In this document: positions 7,623 to 16,562 of the stretch, piece by piece
Numbering within the stretch: the stretch's first letter is position 1
Layout: each line of letters starts with the position of its first letter
Source of the DNA: Oscillatoria sp. SIO1A7
GTDB taxonomy: Bacteria > Cyanobacteriota > Cyanobacteriia > Cyanobacteriales > Laspinemataceae
Assembly (NCBI GenBank): GCA_010672965.1
Contig: JAAHFN010000024.1
Location: 1 to 64,000, forward strand
DNA length: 64,000 nt
Direction of reading: 5' to 3'
The notes under the pieces: generated by a model
Told to the model about the DNA's origin: nothing
The model's input: the letters and a program-made list of their open reading frames with translations, nothing else
Databases searched by the model: none
Made by a program: the position numbers and the translations under genes

Positions 7623-8483
7623 TTACGAAATCTCCTAAATCTCCGGTTTTGTTTTAGTTTATTGGGATTGGATCGAAACGAGCAGCAGTTGCGCTCCCTC
7701 GTGCTATTGAGCCATTAGATTGCGCTACCACAAGCTGCTTAAATCCAGCCTGCTAGTATTTGGGAGAGACCCTAACACCTTTGATTGGTCCCAAATACCT
7801 CAGCGCGCCTTTTATGGGACCGCCAAATTAATTTGAGAAATCTTAGAGGCATTTCACATTTGGATGAGAATCGTGAAAAATCTTGAAACCCTTTTCAGGT
7901 TTGACTTCCACGTTTTTTATCTCTTCCATTTCCCTTTATACAACACTGCTGGATCTTTTTTTTTTACAATTTGTTAAGAATATTCCATCTTTATGTTGCG
8001 TTATGTAAAGGAAATTTGTAAATATAGATAACAGGTTAATATTTTTGGCAAGAAGCGATCGCAACTTCGCGGACTTACTATTGGTAAATCGCTTGCGGTA
8101 TAGAGCCCAAACTCGCTTCCAGCAGAGGCTTCGGTATCTACGAAGTCAAATTCGATCTAAATAGCAGCTTATCTATATCAATAGTCCGGACAGTTTTTAG
8201 GGACTCGGGCTGAAACTCGCATTCTACCGTTGGCGATTGGGGTAATATGAGAATCTGAAACCCGCATTCTACCGTTGCCATGAAAAAAATGTCCTAAGTA
8301 TTGTATATAATAAAAAAATATCTATCGGTCATAAGGCAAGATAAATTAAGGAGCTGTTTGCTTAGCAAACAGCTCCTGGCGATCGCTATTAGAGTAAATA
8401 TATACATATGACTCCCTATAGCAATCCTAAATTATTCATTATGTTTACATAACTTTGAAGCGATAAATAACTAAAGACCCCTG
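7623..8483. other. cpcBA upstream region, non-coding
   Basis: This 861-base stretch lies upstream of cpcB and downstream of pebB, both on the minus strand. It is AT-rich at 7900-8040 with a T-run, a likely promoter and leader area. It contains two copies of GAAACTCGCATTCTACCGTT (about 8212 and 8258, one mismatch) and the pebB terminator hairpin at 8349-8377. No convincing gene is seen. Confidence 0.65.
8349..8377 (-). terminator. Hairpin downstream of pebAB
   Basis: A perfect 13-bp inverted repeat (AGGAGCTGTTTGC) with a three-base loop lies about 105 bases after the pebB stop. On the minus strand it is followed by TTAATTTATC, a weak T-rich tail. It probably ends the pebAB transcript before the cpcB promoter. 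Confidence 0.6.
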
Positions 8484-9320
8484 TCATGAAAGGGTTTCAG
8501 CGGCGGGATTTCTCCCGGAAACCTTTACACCAACGATATTTTGTCCTTCACAAGCCCAATTCCCCATTCCCCCATTCCCTGATTCAGCCAGTTTGCGTTC
8601 CAGATCGAAGAGAAAACCGTGGATGTACTCCTCGGTCCATTCGGAGCCGTAGAAGCGCGTAAACATACCGCGAGCTGGGTCTTTTTCCGCTCGGTAACGG
8701 AGGTAGCGCAGTTGAGCATCTTTAATTTTTGCTAACTCCTCGGTATCGACGACTGCTTCTGCCTCGTCCACAAAATTCAGATAAGCATTGAGATAGTCTA
8801 TGAAAGCAGCAAAAACTTGCTTTTCGACTACCTCGGTTTCTGTAGGGCGAGTCCAGATAAAAGCCGGAGAAAAAAAGGGCCTCGCCTCATCGGGGAACTC
8901 GCCTCCCCAAGGCAGGTGCTGCTGGTGGCTTTTAAAAATTGGCCAGATCGGCTCGGTATATTTGGATTGGTATTGCGGATCGTCCCGAAACAAAGGCTGC
9001 ATATCCAGAGCAATCAGGTGTCCTCCCGGCAAAGTTACCAGGTCGCCACCAAAAAAAGGCAAGTCATAGTTTAGCTCTGGGAAGATGACAAAGTTAAGAA
9101 CCTGATATAAATCCCCCCCTTGAACGTGAGCGGCGCGGATTTGTCGCAGCTTGTCCGCTCTTTTCGCATAGCTGGTGGTGAGGACTTGCGATCGCTTTTT
9201 CCCTTTGCCAACGCTGGCTTCCTTGCTCTCGAAACCCTCTGGTATCGGATAGTCTTTGAGGTCGAGGCGCTCTTCTAAAATCGCCTTCGCTTCGTCCAAA
9301 AAAGGTTGATAAAGGGTCAT
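8484..9320 (-). CDS. pebB: Phycoerythrobilin:ferredoxin oxidoreductase
   Basis: PebB reduces 15,16-dihydrobiliverdin to phycoerythrobilin with electrons from ferredoxin. The product belongs to the HY2/PcyA family: [11 protein letters not shown] near residue 85, the [10 protein letters not shown] motif with conserved Asp106, and [15 protein letters not shown] near the C-terminus. Its start overlaps the pebA stop by four bases (ATGA), as in other pebAB operons. The last 30 or so residues after DLERKLAE are not typical. They read [14 protein letters not shown] and come from a CCCCATTCC-type simple repeat that has invaded the 3' end, making the protein longer (278) than usual. Confidence 0.9.
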   Translation of the reverse strand: MTLYQPFLDEAKAILEERLDLKDYPIPEGFESKEASVGKGKKRSQVLTTSYAKRADKLRQIRAAHVQGGDLYQVLNFVIFPELNYDLPFFGGDLVTLPGGHLIALDMQPLFRDDPQYQSKYTEPIWPIFKSHQQHLPWGGEFPDEARPFFSPAFIWTRPTETEVVEKQVFAAFIDYLNAYLNFVDEAEAVVDTEELAKIKDAQLRYLRYRAEKDPARGMFTRFYGSEWTEEYIHGFLFDLERKLAESGNGGMGNWACEGQNIVGVKVSGRNPAAETLS

Positions 9321-10075
9321 CGTTTTGCCCCCGCCACTGCTAAAGGCTCTGCGTCTTCAAACAGAAACTCGTAGAGAAATCTATTAGCCCACTCGTTACC
9401 GAAATAGCTGCTAAACAGCCCGTGAGCGGGATCTCTATCTGCACTATATTGGTCGTAGTCTTTCTGGGCCTTGACTATCCTCTGGATATCCGATTGATCT
9501 TCTAAAGGCTCTGCCTTCTCTAACATCTGCCAATACAATGTCAAATATTCTTTGTAGGCTAGCTTTAGTCTATTCTCAACACTTACGGCGTCTTCTAGCT
9601 TGGCAAACAGGAGATATTTCGAGAAATATTGATTGGCGTCATAAAATTTCATTGGCAAATCTTGAGCCAGGTCTTTATAGTCGTCGCGCAATTTTTTCAT
9701 CGGCTCTATATACCTGTCAATATATTTTTCATCCCTAAATAAAGGTTGAAAGTCAAGAACAATGAGAATTTTATTTTTCCCGTCTTTGCCAAATGATAAA
9801 AAATCAATTCCCAGCAGGGGTATATCGTAGTGATGCCTGGGGTAGATGACGCTATTGAATACTTGAGCCGACTCTCCTGCATCAATGTAGGTGTAGCGAA
9901 TCTTGCGTAACTGCTCGCATTGGTAGCACCAGCTTTCAATTGTAGCGGGGTTTTTGCCGCGTTTGCCTACCTTCTTCTCCAAACCAGCAGGTATCGGCCG
10001 AGACGGTAATTCTTTACCAGAACCAAACCGGGTACGCAGCTCTGCTTCTAAATATTCCAGAAAGGGCCTATACAT
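9317..10075 (-). CDS. pebA: 15,16-dihydrobiliverdin:ferredoxin oxidoreductase
   Basis: PebA performs the first two-electron reduction of biliverdin on the way to phycoerythrobilin. The 252-residue product is HY2-family: [12 protein letters not shown] near residue 82, [11 protein letters not shown] with Asp108, and [15 protein letters not shown] near residue 220. It precedes pebB and overlaps it by four bases, so the two are co-translated and can channel the intermediate. Which of the two is PebA is decided by gene order and by the closer fit of each sequence to its family; a swap is unlikely. Its presence implies that the organism makes phycoerythrobilin, although no phycoerythrin gene is in this window. 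Confidence 0.9.
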   Translation of the reverse strand: MYRPFLEYLEAELRTRFGSGKELPSRPIPAGLEKKVGKRGKNPATIESWCYQCEQLRKIRYTYIDAGESAQVFNSVIYPRHHYDIPLLGIDFLSFGKDGKNKILIVLDFQPLFRDEKYIDRYIEPMKKLRDDYKDLAQDLPMKFYDANQYFSKYLLFAKLEDAVSVENRLKLAYKEYLTLYWQMLEKAEPLEDQSDIQRIVKAQKDYDQYSADRDPAHGLFSSYFGNEWANRFLYEFLFEDAEPLAVAGAKR

Positions 10076-10452
10076 AGAGTCACGACTTGCTTGACAGTTT
10101 CTTTATAAACGATAAAGGAGTCCCAGTACCCTCGTACCCCTTCTCATAAACAAAGCAACAATCCGTAACAATTTGGGGCATGGGGCATAGGGCATAGGGC
10201 ATTGGGCAAAAAAAGCTCTCAGCTCTCAGCTCTCAGCTTTCAGCTTTTATATAGCTCTAGCTGACTGCTCTTAGCTGACCGCTGACCGCTCTGAGCTATT
10301 GCTGCCGGAAGGGCTTCGCCCAACAGCTTATGCGCTCTTGAGCTTTTAGCTCTAGCTGACTGCTATTAGCTGACCGCTGACCGCTTCCTTGCATGGTAGG
10401 GAGTGTGAGAAGATTGGGATGTCCCGAATTCCAGAACCCACACTTATAGCCT
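10076..10452. other. Divergent intergenic region with simple repeats
   Basis: This 377-base region separates divergently read pebA and the CpcT/CpeT gene. It contains a GGGCATA/GGGCATT heptamer array (about 10178-10207), AGCTCTC/AGCTTTC arrays (about 10215-10250), and two blocks of TAGCTGACCGCTGACCGCT-type repeats (10258-10290 and 10345-10384). Promoters for both flanking genes should lie here, but the repeats obscure them. Confidence 0.65.
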
Positions 10453-11049
10453 ATGACCCACGCTACTGATGTTACCACCTTAGCCCGTTGGATGGCCTCT
10501 GATTTTAGCAACCAAGCTCAAGCCTGGGAAAATCCTCCTTTGTTCGCCCACATTCGCGTCTGCATGCGTCCCCTGCCCTTGGAATTGCTAGATGGTACGA
10601 GTCTCTACCTGGAACAAGCTTATGACTATATGTTGGGAGAACCCTACCGAGTGCGGGTGTTGAAATTAGTTCCTGCTGTTGACCATATAGAAATAGAAAA
10701 TTATAAAATAACAACAGAAAAAAAATTCTATGGCGGCGCGCGATCGCCCGAGCGATTGGAAGCTTTGACTAAAGACCAATTAGAGAAAATGCCGGGATGC
10801 AGCTATATTACCAAATGGACTGGGGACAGCTTCCACGGTCAGGTGGAACCGGGCAAAGGTTGCCTTGTAGTTCGCAAAGGCAAAAGCACTTATTTCGATG
10901 GGACATTTGAAATTAACGCCGATAAATTTATAAGCCACGATCGCGGACGCGACCTGGAAAACGACAAACAGCTCTGGGGAGCTATAGCAGGACCATTTGA
11001 ATTTGTCCGCACTGCCAGTTTTGCCTCTGAAGTGCCGATCGCTACCTGA
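10453..11049 (+). CDS. cpcT: CpcT/CpeT-family phycobiliprotein lyase
   Basis: CpcT-type lyases attach phycocyanobilin to Cys153 of the phycocyanin beta subunit; CpeT relatives act on phycoerythrin. The 198-residue product shows the family's A-R-W-M-A-S-D-F-S-N-Q-A-Q-A start, H-I-R-V-C-M-R-P-L-P, E-Q-A-Y-D-Y-M-L, Y-R-V-R-V-L-K-L-V-P, P-G-C...W-T-G-D-S-F-H-G and D-R-G-R-D-L-E segments in order. The length is typical. It lies opposite pebAB, so a role on phycoerythrobilin (CpeT-like) remains possible. I prefer CpcT because cpcBA is close by, but this is not decisive. Confidence 0.85.
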   Translation: MTHATDVTTLARWMASDFSNQAQAWENPPLFAHIRVCMRPLPLELLDGTSLYLEQAYDYMLGEPYRVRVLKLVPAVDHIEIENYKITTEKKFYGGARSPERLEALTKDQLEKMPGCSYITKWTGDSFHGQVEPGKGCLVVRKGKSTYFDGTFEINADKFISHDRGRDLENDKQLWGAIAGPFEFVRTASFASEVPIAT

Positions 11050-11266
11050 ATCTTCCACTTACCAGTTATATATTAAGACTTGAAACGATCGACTCTCTAA
11101 GGGAATTCCAAGAAATAAATTACCCAATTCGTAGGACGGGCTTCCGAAAAGTCCAGTGCCTAGCTAGAGACAGGCGGGACGCCTGTTCTACAGAGGATAT
11201 TTATTTGGAAATACCTAATGAATTATTAGCGCCGATTGCATTAGGTCGCATTAGATAGCATTAAAA

Positions 11267-12163
11267 TTATATATTTTCTATTAGACCAGTATATTCGATG
11301 GCAACTGGTTTTCCTTGTCTTAAAGAAAGGCTATTGTAAATTATCTGGCGCTCTGGAGAATGGGCTAATACTTCGCCTCTAATAATGCAGAGATTTTCGT
11401 CTAGCTCCCGGTAGGCAATTAGCACCCATTCTTGGGGATAGCGATTTCTAATCTCTTCTATAGTAAGTATTTCTCCATTACCCACTGGCTCCTCGGAGCT
11501 AGCTTTAACCAGATCTTGCGTTGCTGGTAATAAATCCAGGTCAGCGATCGCATCTTCTATAACTGGCTGAGCCGCTGCCGCTAAAGAAGCTAGACTTGGA
11601 GCGTCTTTAATAAGATAGAATATAGCAATTATTTCCCGAGCCGACAGTTTAAAATCGCTCTCTATTTCCTCACTCGGTGCTACGAGCATTTCCTGAATTA
11701 GACGCGAATCCCCGTGCAGCAGAGAATAGCGAATCATCAAAAAACAGTAAGCGATGCCCGCCTTGCGCTTGGCTTTCTCTTCTAGAGTTGAGTCGCTAGC
11801 AGCAAACATGTTTTCTAGAGCTTCGACCGCACCATCGAGCAGCCTTCTATTCTGTTCTACCAGCAATTCGACTGCTTCCATCCGAGCCCGATTTTGCCGA
11901 TACCAACTGGTCTGTTTCAGCCTTTCCTCTGCCCGAGCCAGCCACTCTCGGGTAGAGTCAGTCGCTTTTGGACGGGTGTGGTCAAAAGTAGTTGCAGAAG
12001 ATCCCCCCCAAACCCCCCCTTGCAAAAGGGGGGGCAAAGAAGCCCCCTTTTTTAAGGGGGGTTTGGGGGTATCGTCCGACTGGGGTATCCCATTTTTATC
12101 AACGGGTTTTGACCACACCCCTTTTGGACTTGCATTGGATCGGTTGTCCATCGTCGCCATCAT
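11267..12163 (-). CDS. Conserved cyanobacterial protein with in-frame MITE insert
   Basis: The function is not recognised. The 298-residue product has a helical middle (residues 70-225; L-A-R-A-E-E-R-L-K-Q, L-V-E-Q-N-R-R-L-L, R-K-A-G-I-A-Y-C-F-L-M-I-R-Y-S-L-L) and a C-terminal domain starting I-L-T-I-E-E-I-R-N-R-Y-P-Q-E-W-V-L-I with R-G-E-V-L-A-H-S, a domain I recall from other cyanobacterial hypothetical proteins. Residues about 15-66 come from a 147-bp MITE plus its 9-bp target duplication (156 bases, 52 codons), inserted without breaking the frame. Removing them joins NASPK to ATDST. The insert is Pro/Lys/Gly-rich and probably disordered. The start could also be the second Met. Confidence 0.75.
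   Translation of the reverse strand: MMATMDNRSNASPKGVWSKPVDKNGIPQSDDTPKPPLKKGASLPPLLQGGVWGGSSATTFDHTRPKATDSTREWLARAEERLKQTSWYRQNRARMEAVELLVEQNRRLLDGAVEALENMFAASDSTLEEKAKRKAGIAYCFLMIRYSLLHGDSRLIQEMLVAPSEEIESDFKLSAREIIAIFYLIKDAPSLASLAAAAQPVIEDAIADLDLLPATQDLVKASSEEPVGNGEILTIEEIRNRYPQEWVLIAYRELDENLCIIRGEVLAHSPERQIIYNSLSLRQGKPVAIEYTGLIENI
11974..12120. mobile_element. MITE with 14-bp inverted ends and 9-bp target duplication
   Basis: The ends are GGGTGTGGTCAAAA (11974-11987) and its exact reverse complement (12107-12120). The flanks carry an exact 9-bp direct duplication CTTTTGGAC at 11965-11973 and 12121-12129. The core holds runs of C and G (AACCCCCC, AAGGGGGG) that can fold into further hairpins. 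There is no coding capacity of its own. Its length is a multiple of three, so it and the duplication add exactly 52 codons to the host gene. Confidence 0.92.
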
Positions 12164-12477
12164 CGTTATCCTTGACGGCCTATTTTATGTTTGGGAAAGA
12201 CGCGATCGCTCCCGAACATTATTGGGAGCAGGGGAGCTTTCGGAGCAGGGGAGCTTTCGGAGCAGGGGAGCTTTCGGAGCAGGGGAGTGTGGGGAGAGAG
12301 GGGAGTGTGGGGAGTGTGGGGAGAATTTTTTCTGCTTCTTCCCACCCCTCCCACCCTTCCCTCCCTTCTGCCTAAAGTCCTTCCCACACCTGCCACACTT
12401 CCCACCCTTGCCACACCTCCCACCCTCTCTGCCCCCCCGGAGAGAGGCCCGGAGAGAGGGGAGAACTTTCAGCAGTC

Positions 12478-12611
12478 CTAGTGGACTGTCCGCATTAAAA
12501 TTGTAGGGAGCGGCCCGGGAACGAAACCCAACGTAGCGATTGGTATAGTTGGGTTTCGTTCCTGGGCCGCTCCCTACATTCACACACAATTTGAGCCTTG
12601 CCAAAGCACTA
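12478..12611. mobile_element. MITE family a, intact copy
   Basis: The outer ends are CCTAGTGGACTGTCCG on the left and GCCAAAGCACTAGG on the right. The inner part is a long palindrome GTAGGGAGCGGCCCGGGAACG ... CGTTCCTGGGCCGCTCCCTAC around GATTGGTATAG. Copies interrupted by other elements occur at 28817-29133 and, with a different middle, at 32366-32573. Confidence 0.75.
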
Positions 12612-12699
12612 GGACTTACGCAAATTGTCAGATCTAAGAGTATATTTAGCGCTTGGTGCACAACGCGCACCCTACAAATAGGTTCTATGCGTAAGTCCT
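12611..12699. mobile_element. MITE family b, copy 1
   Basis: The 89-bp element is bounded by AGGACTTACGCA and TGCGTAAGTCCT. Its middle has GCGCACCCTACAAATAG. The same ends recur at 19345-19542, 22993-23079, 28882-28938, 32819-32908, 57073-57160 and 58365-58453. Confidence 0.85.
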
Positions 12700-12899
12700 G
12701 AGTCCTTCCCGCACCTCCCGCACCTCCCACACCTCGTAGGCGGCCTCCCACACTCCCCCCTCTCCCCACAGTCCCCACAGTCCCCACACTCCCCAATTCC
12801 TCTCCCTCTTCTGATGCCCAATGCCCAATTTTATCCTGAGCCTGTCGTAGGCGTAGCCCGCCCTCCGGGGCGTAGGGACCCAATGCCCAATGCCCAATT

Positions 12900-13685
12900 T
12901 CAAATAAAAACCAAAGGCTTATTTTTTAAAGGGGCAAAAGCCTCAGCATCAAAGCGGTAGAGGCTGGCAGGACGACCCGCGCCGCGAGAAGCTTTGACTC
13001 CGGTATCGCATAGAAAGCCTAGCTTGAGCAGCTTCGAGCGAAAATTAGAATAATCGGAAAAGTTTTCTCCTAAAACCGTGGTATATAGTTGATAAACCTC
13101 CCCTAAAGTAAACAAGTCTGGCAGAACATCAAAGGCTATAGGGCTGTATTCCAGTTTATTGCGCAGGCGACGGTGACCGTATTCTAATATTTTGCTATGG
13201 TCGAAGGCAAGCTGGGGCAAAGTATCGATGGGATACCAGGCAACTTGGCCTGCTGGATTGTCGATTAACTCTGCTTCTTCAAAGCGAACTAAGGCAAAAT
13301 AGCTGACGGAAAGATAGCGCTGATAAGGTTCGAGGGATTCTCGCGGATCGCGCCCCGGTCCGCCGAAGCTATACAGTTGTTCTAAGTAGAGATTTTTGAC
13401 GCGGATTTTTGACGCCAAGACCCGATCGGCAGCTTCTTCTAGAGACTCCCCTTGACGCACTAGGGTTCTGGGCAAATTCCACTTGCCCAGAAATGGCTCT
13501 CTCTCCCGCATGACTAAGAGGACTAAGAGGCGGTTTTGCGCCAAATCGACGGAAAAAATAACGTTATCGACGCCAACTTTAAAGTTTGCCCTTGGAGGGA
13601 GCGTCTCAGTATGCCCCAAGCTATTTGGCGATCGCCTATCTTCTGAAGAGATCGCTTCATCTTTTTTTACTTCGCTTCCTGACAT
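12900..13685 (-). CDS. nrtR: Nudix-related regulator of NAD metabolism
   Basis: NrtR is a repressor of NAD biosynthesis and salvage genes that senses ADP-ribose. The 261-residue product has an N-terminal Nudix fold (about residues 35-175; V-D-N-V-I-F-S-V, G-K-W-N-L-P-R, G-E-S-L-E-E-A-A-D-R-V-L) whose catalytic R-E-x-x-E-E core is replaced by A-D-R-V-L-A-S-K, as in non-hydrolytic NrtR proteins. A C-terminal winged helix follows (about 185-255; F-T-L-G-E-V-Y-Q-L-Y, Y-S-N-F-R-S-K-L-L-K-L-G, G-R-P-A-S-L-Y-R-F). It overlaps the end of nadD by 19 bases and lies in a pncB-nadD-nrtR series, which supports the role. The regulated promoter is probably upstream of pncB. Confidence 0.88.
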   Translation of the reverse strand: MSGSEVKKDEAISSEDRRSPNSLGHTETLPPRANFKVGVDNVIFSVDLAQNRLLVLLVMREREPFLGKWNLPRTLVRQGESLEEAADRVLASKIRVKNLYLEQLYSFGGPGRDPRESLEPYQRYLSVSYFALVRFEEAELIDNPAGQVAWYPIDTLPQLAFDHSKILEYGHRRLRNKLEYSPIAFDVLPDLFTLGEVYQLYTTVLGENFSDYSNFRSKLLKLGFLCDTGVKASRGAGRPASLYRFDAEAFAPLKNKPLVFI

Positions 13686-14266
13686 AAATACAATTGCTCG
13701 CGATAGATATAAGACCGAACTGCAGGGGGTAGGGGCTGTAGTTCCCCGATAGCAATATTGCCTCTATGCTGGCGATAGGCACTAGAAGAAACTCTTGGCG
13801 GTTCGAGTGGAGCGATCGCCACCGAAGTTCCCAAATCCTCCAGCCGCTCCAGATCTGCCGGAGCAATGCTATAACCAGGACGCGGCACCACTACCAGCCG
13901 AACTTGCGGCAACAATTCTTCCGCTTTATACCAATGGGGAATTTGACGAACCAAATCGTAGCCGATAGCCAGAGAAAAAGAAGCATCAGGCCAAATATCT
14001 CGCGCCCGTCGGACTGTTTCCAGAGTTCTGGGATTGCTCAATTCTGAATAAAAGCCAAGGTTATCTTTTGTGGCAGCAATTTCCTCTATTACCAACCTAA
14101 GCATAGCGGCTCTATGTTCTAGAGCAGTCTGCTGGCCAGCTTTGAGGGGATTATCTGCAGCCCAAACTGCTACCCAGTCAAAATTTTCGCAGAGCCAGGA
14201 GATAATAGCTTGATGCCCTGTCGTCGGCGGATCGGCACTCGTCCCAAATAGAGCAATCTGTATCAT
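13667..14266 (-). CDS. nadD: Nicotinate-nucleotide adenylyltransferase
   Basis: NadD transfers AMP from ATP to nicotinate mononucleotide, giving deamido-NAD. The 199-residue product starts M-I-Q-I-A-L-F-G-T-S-A-D-P-P-T-T-G-H with the HxGH-type nucleotidyltransferase motif in the form T-T-G-H, continues with W-A-A-D-N-P-L-K, L-A-I-G-Y-D-L and V-V-P-R-P-G-Y, and ends with V-S-S-S-A-Y-R, the S-S-T-x-I-R motif variant. The length is typical. It sits between pncB and nrtR, directly after nicotinate phosphoribosyltransferase in the pathway. Confidence 0.9.
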   Translation of the reverse strand: MIQIALFGTSADPPTTGHQAIISWLCENFDWVAVWAADNPLKAGQQTALEHRAAMLRLVIEEIAATKDNLGFYSELSNPRTLETVRRARDIWPDASFSLAIGYDLVRQIPHWYKAEELLPQVRLVVVPRPGYSIAPADLERLEDLGTSVAIAPLEPPRVSSSAYRQHRGNIAIGELQPLPPAVRSYIYREQLYLCQEAK

Positions 14267-14529
14267 GGTCGGTGGTGGGTGTTGGGCGTGGGGTGTGGGT
14301 GTGGGGCGTGGGTGTGGGGTGTTGGGTGTTGGGTGTTGGGTGTTGGGCGATAGGGCTTTTTCACTTACGGGTATCGTTACCGCTTGAAAGCTGAAAGCAC
14401 CTATATAACTGTAAGACTTTCCGGCTCCCGAAAGCGATTCTCAGGGGCGGAGACGCTTGCGCGCAGGCTACACTCCCCGCGAACGTAAAATTAGCATTTT
14501 CCCTACACCCCACACCCCACACCCTAGGC
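14267..14529. repeat. Simple-repeat spacer between pncB and nadD
   Basis: The spacer holds a GGTGTTG heptamer array at about 14272-14350 and a CCCCACACC array at 14508-14523, separated by ordinary sequence. It breaks what would otherwise be a tight operon. Confidence 0.7.
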
Positions 14530-15864
14530 TTATTCGCTAACTTTTTTCGTTTTCTCTGCTAGGGCTTGTAGCTCGGACGAGATTTCCACAGTAAGGGGAA
14601 TCGGGTTTTCTAACTGGCGAGTTTCTCTAGGCAGGGCAGCCACATTTTCCCTAACGCGAGAACTAATTTCTTCTAAAGTTGGTTCTGGATGCACTGGTTT
14701 TCCTGCTTCAAGCACCAGTTGCAGCAGAGGCACTTCGTCGGCTTGGGGGTCTTCTGTAGCCAATCCCAGCCTATCTGCAGCGATGGCCCCAGACTGCCAG
14801 TGGCGAAAGATTTGCTTGCGACCGGGATAGCTCGGTTTGCCCTTGGATTCTTTCATCACGGGTATGCCATCAATTTCTACCAGTTTATATACGCCATTGA
14901 CTGGCGCGCCAGTGACCAAGCGAGTGCCCACACCATAGCCATCGATGCAAGCAGCAGCAGATCTTAACTTAGCAATTTCCCACTCATCTAAATCGCCGCT
15001 GGCAAAAATAGGAACTTCTGGCAAGAGCGATCGCACTTCCCGAGATAAAGCCGCCAAATCTCCCGAGTCCAGTCGCACTCCTGCCAATTCTATTTCTCCA
15101 ACTTCGACTCGTTCTGCCAATTGCCTTGCGGCCGCGAGGGTATCGTAGGTATCGATTAACAGAGGCGAACCGGGAAAATAGCGGTGAAAAGCAGTAAAAG
15201 CCTGCATCTCGCTTCCTTGGGTTGCCGCCAGGGCCATAACCAAAGCGTGAGCCATCGTTCCTGCTGGCTTGCGACCGAGCTTCAGGGCTGCCAAGACATT
15301 AGAGGTAGCATTCAATCCCCCTGCCAAGGCTGCCCTCGCCGCCCACAGAGATGCCTGGGGTCCAAAGGCGCGTCGGCTGCCAAATTCTAAAACCATCGCT
15401 TCTGGCCCGGCTGCTTCCCGAAGACGAGCCCCTCGCGTAGCAATTAAGGTTTGATAGTTAATCGTACAAAGCAGATAAGTTTCCACCAGTTGAGCCTGCC
15501 ATAGAGGAGCCTCTACCCGCAGCAAAGGTTCGTTGGGAAATACAACGGTTCCTTCTGTCACGGCCCAGACGCTTCCAGAAAATCTCTCCTCTAGTAAAGA
15601 CCAGAACTCTTCTGGAGCATTAGCAAAAATTTCTGTTGCTTTTAGGGCAGCGATTTGTTCGGAACTGAAGCGAAGTTCTTGAAGGTATTCTAATGCTTGA
15701 GCTAGCCCCATTGCTACCAGATAGCCGAAGCCAGCAGGCAACCGACGGACAAAAAGTTCAAAACTAGCTTTTTTTCGCTCCAGTCTGTCTCCGGCGTAAC
15801 AAGCTGCCATTGTTAACTGGTAAAGATCTGTTAAGAGGCTATAATCCTTTGGGTAAATATTCAT
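14530..15864 (-). CDS. pncB: Nicotinate phosphoribosyltransferase
   Basis: This enzyme makes nicotinate mononucleotide from nicotinate and phosphoribosyl pyrophosphate in NAD salvage. From M-N-I-Y-P-K-D at 15864 the product has 444 residues, with the family's L-L-T-D-L-Y-Q-L-T-M-A start, F-E-L-F-V-R-R-L-P, L-E-F-G-S-R-R-A-F-G-P, G-T-M-A-H-A (His loop), D-T-Y-D-T and V-R-L-D-S-G-D-L motifs. A start 13 codons upstream would read MPHAPISQLPIPQ, which is encoded by a CCCAATTCCC-type repeat and is rejected. The gene heads the pncB-nadD-nrtR series. Confidence 0.92.
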   Translation of the reverse strand: MNIYPKDYSLLTDLYQLTMAACYAGDRLERKKASFELFVRRLPAGFGYLVAMGLAQALEYLQELRFSSEQIAALKATEIFANAPEEFWSLLEERFSGSVWAVTEGTVVFPNEPLLRVEAPLWQAQLVETYLLCTINYQTLIATRGARLREAAGPEAMVLEFGSRRAFGPQASLWAARAALAGGLNATSNVLAALKLGRKPAGTMAHALVMALAATQGSEMQAFTAFHRYFPGSPLLIDTYDTLAAARQLAERVEVGEIELAGVRLDSGDLAALSREVRSLLPEVPIFASGDLDEWEIAKLRSAAACIDGYGVGTRLVTGAPVNGVYKLVEIDGIPVMKESKGKPSYPGRKQIFRHWQSGAIAADRLGLATEDPQADEVPLLQLVLEAGKPVHPEPTLEEISSRVRENVAALPRETRQLENPIPLTVEISSELQALAEKTKKVSE

Positions 15865-16369
15865 TTGGGGAATTGGCAATTGGGAAATTGGGGCATGGGG
15901 CATTGGGCATTGGGCATGGGAAAGGTGGGAGTGTGGGGGAGTGTGGGGAGACTGGGGAAATGAGGGAGATATTTAATTTTTCCCAAACTTCGCAAACTTC
16001 CCAAACTTCGCAAACTTTTCAAACTTCGCAAACTTCCCATAACCTACAAGTTAATTATCGTCCCATGCGCAATGCGCAATGCCCGATGCGCAAGTCCAAT
16101 GCCCCCCATGCCCAATTCCCAATGCCCCACGTCCAATACTTAATTTTATTGACATAATGTAACTCTTTGTAAAGAAAATATGCAATTTTTTACGCTTTAA
16201 AGCAGCCTAGCTCTCTCGAACTCAAACAAAGATTGCAGAAAAATAAGTTCTGATAAAAAATATTGCAAAACTCCCAGACAAAGGGCAATTCGGTTTAGTC
16301 TGAAAATATCAAAGTTGCCTTGAGGTCAACTTTCCACATCCACATATATTTATATGGAGAGGGATAGTT
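15865..16369. repeat. Repeat-rich intergenic region
   Basis: This region contains a GGGCATTGGG array (about 15893-15920), a GGGGGAGTGT motif, a 9- to 10-base CAAACTTCC/GCAAACTTC array (15980-16040) and CAATGCCC/CAATGCGC words (16065-16130). The last 200 bases are AT-rich and should carry the promoter of the small protein at 16370. Confidence 0.7.
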
Positions 16370-16519
16370 ATGAATATTTCCAAGTTGCTCTCAGATATGC
16401 TGGTATATGTTTCCGAAGCAGCGGCCCGAGTCTTTTCGCCGTTTGACGATCGGTATCCGGCGATCGGCGTCCAACCCTTTGAGGGGGAACCCTACAAAGG
16501 ACATGTTTGGGCAGACTAG
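16370..16519 (+). CDS. Small conserved cyanobacterial protein, 49 residues
   Basis: The function is not recognised. The 49-residue product has a short amphipathic helix (N-I-S-K-L-L-S-D-M-L-V-Y-V-S-E-A-A-A-R-V-F) followed by S-P-F-D-D-R-Y-P-A-I-G-V-Q-P-F-E-G-E-P-Y. I recall similar small cyanobacterial proteins with a conserved Y-P-x-x-G-V-Q-P-F end. GGAGAGGG lies 8 bases before the ATG, and a strong terminator follows at 16563-16618, so it is a self-contained transcription unit. The conserved tail and the flanking signals make it a real gene. Confidence 0.7.
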   Translation: MNISKLLSDMLVYVSEAAARVFSPFDDRYPAIGVQPFEGEPYKGHVWAD

Positions 16520-16562
16520 CATTAAACAACGCCTCGATTGGTTAAGATGAGTCTATATACTT

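Larger units (their letters stand above)
12164..12899. repeat. Low-complexity and MITE-rich intergenic block
   Basis: There is no real gene here, although long open frames run through it on both strands. It holds a 17-bp tandem repeat GGAGCAGGGGAGCTTTC (three full copies from 12225 to 12275, then a partial one), G-rich GGGGAGTGT and C-rich CCCACACTTCC arrays (12276-12430 and 12700-12800), one copy of MITE family a, one of family b, and CCCAATGCC heptamers at about 12818-12898. Confidence 0.85.

Noticed and set aside
12166-12903. Several overlapping frames of 60 to 230 codons
   Set aside because: All are translated from G-rich and C-rich arrays and MITEs, with no domain-like sequence.
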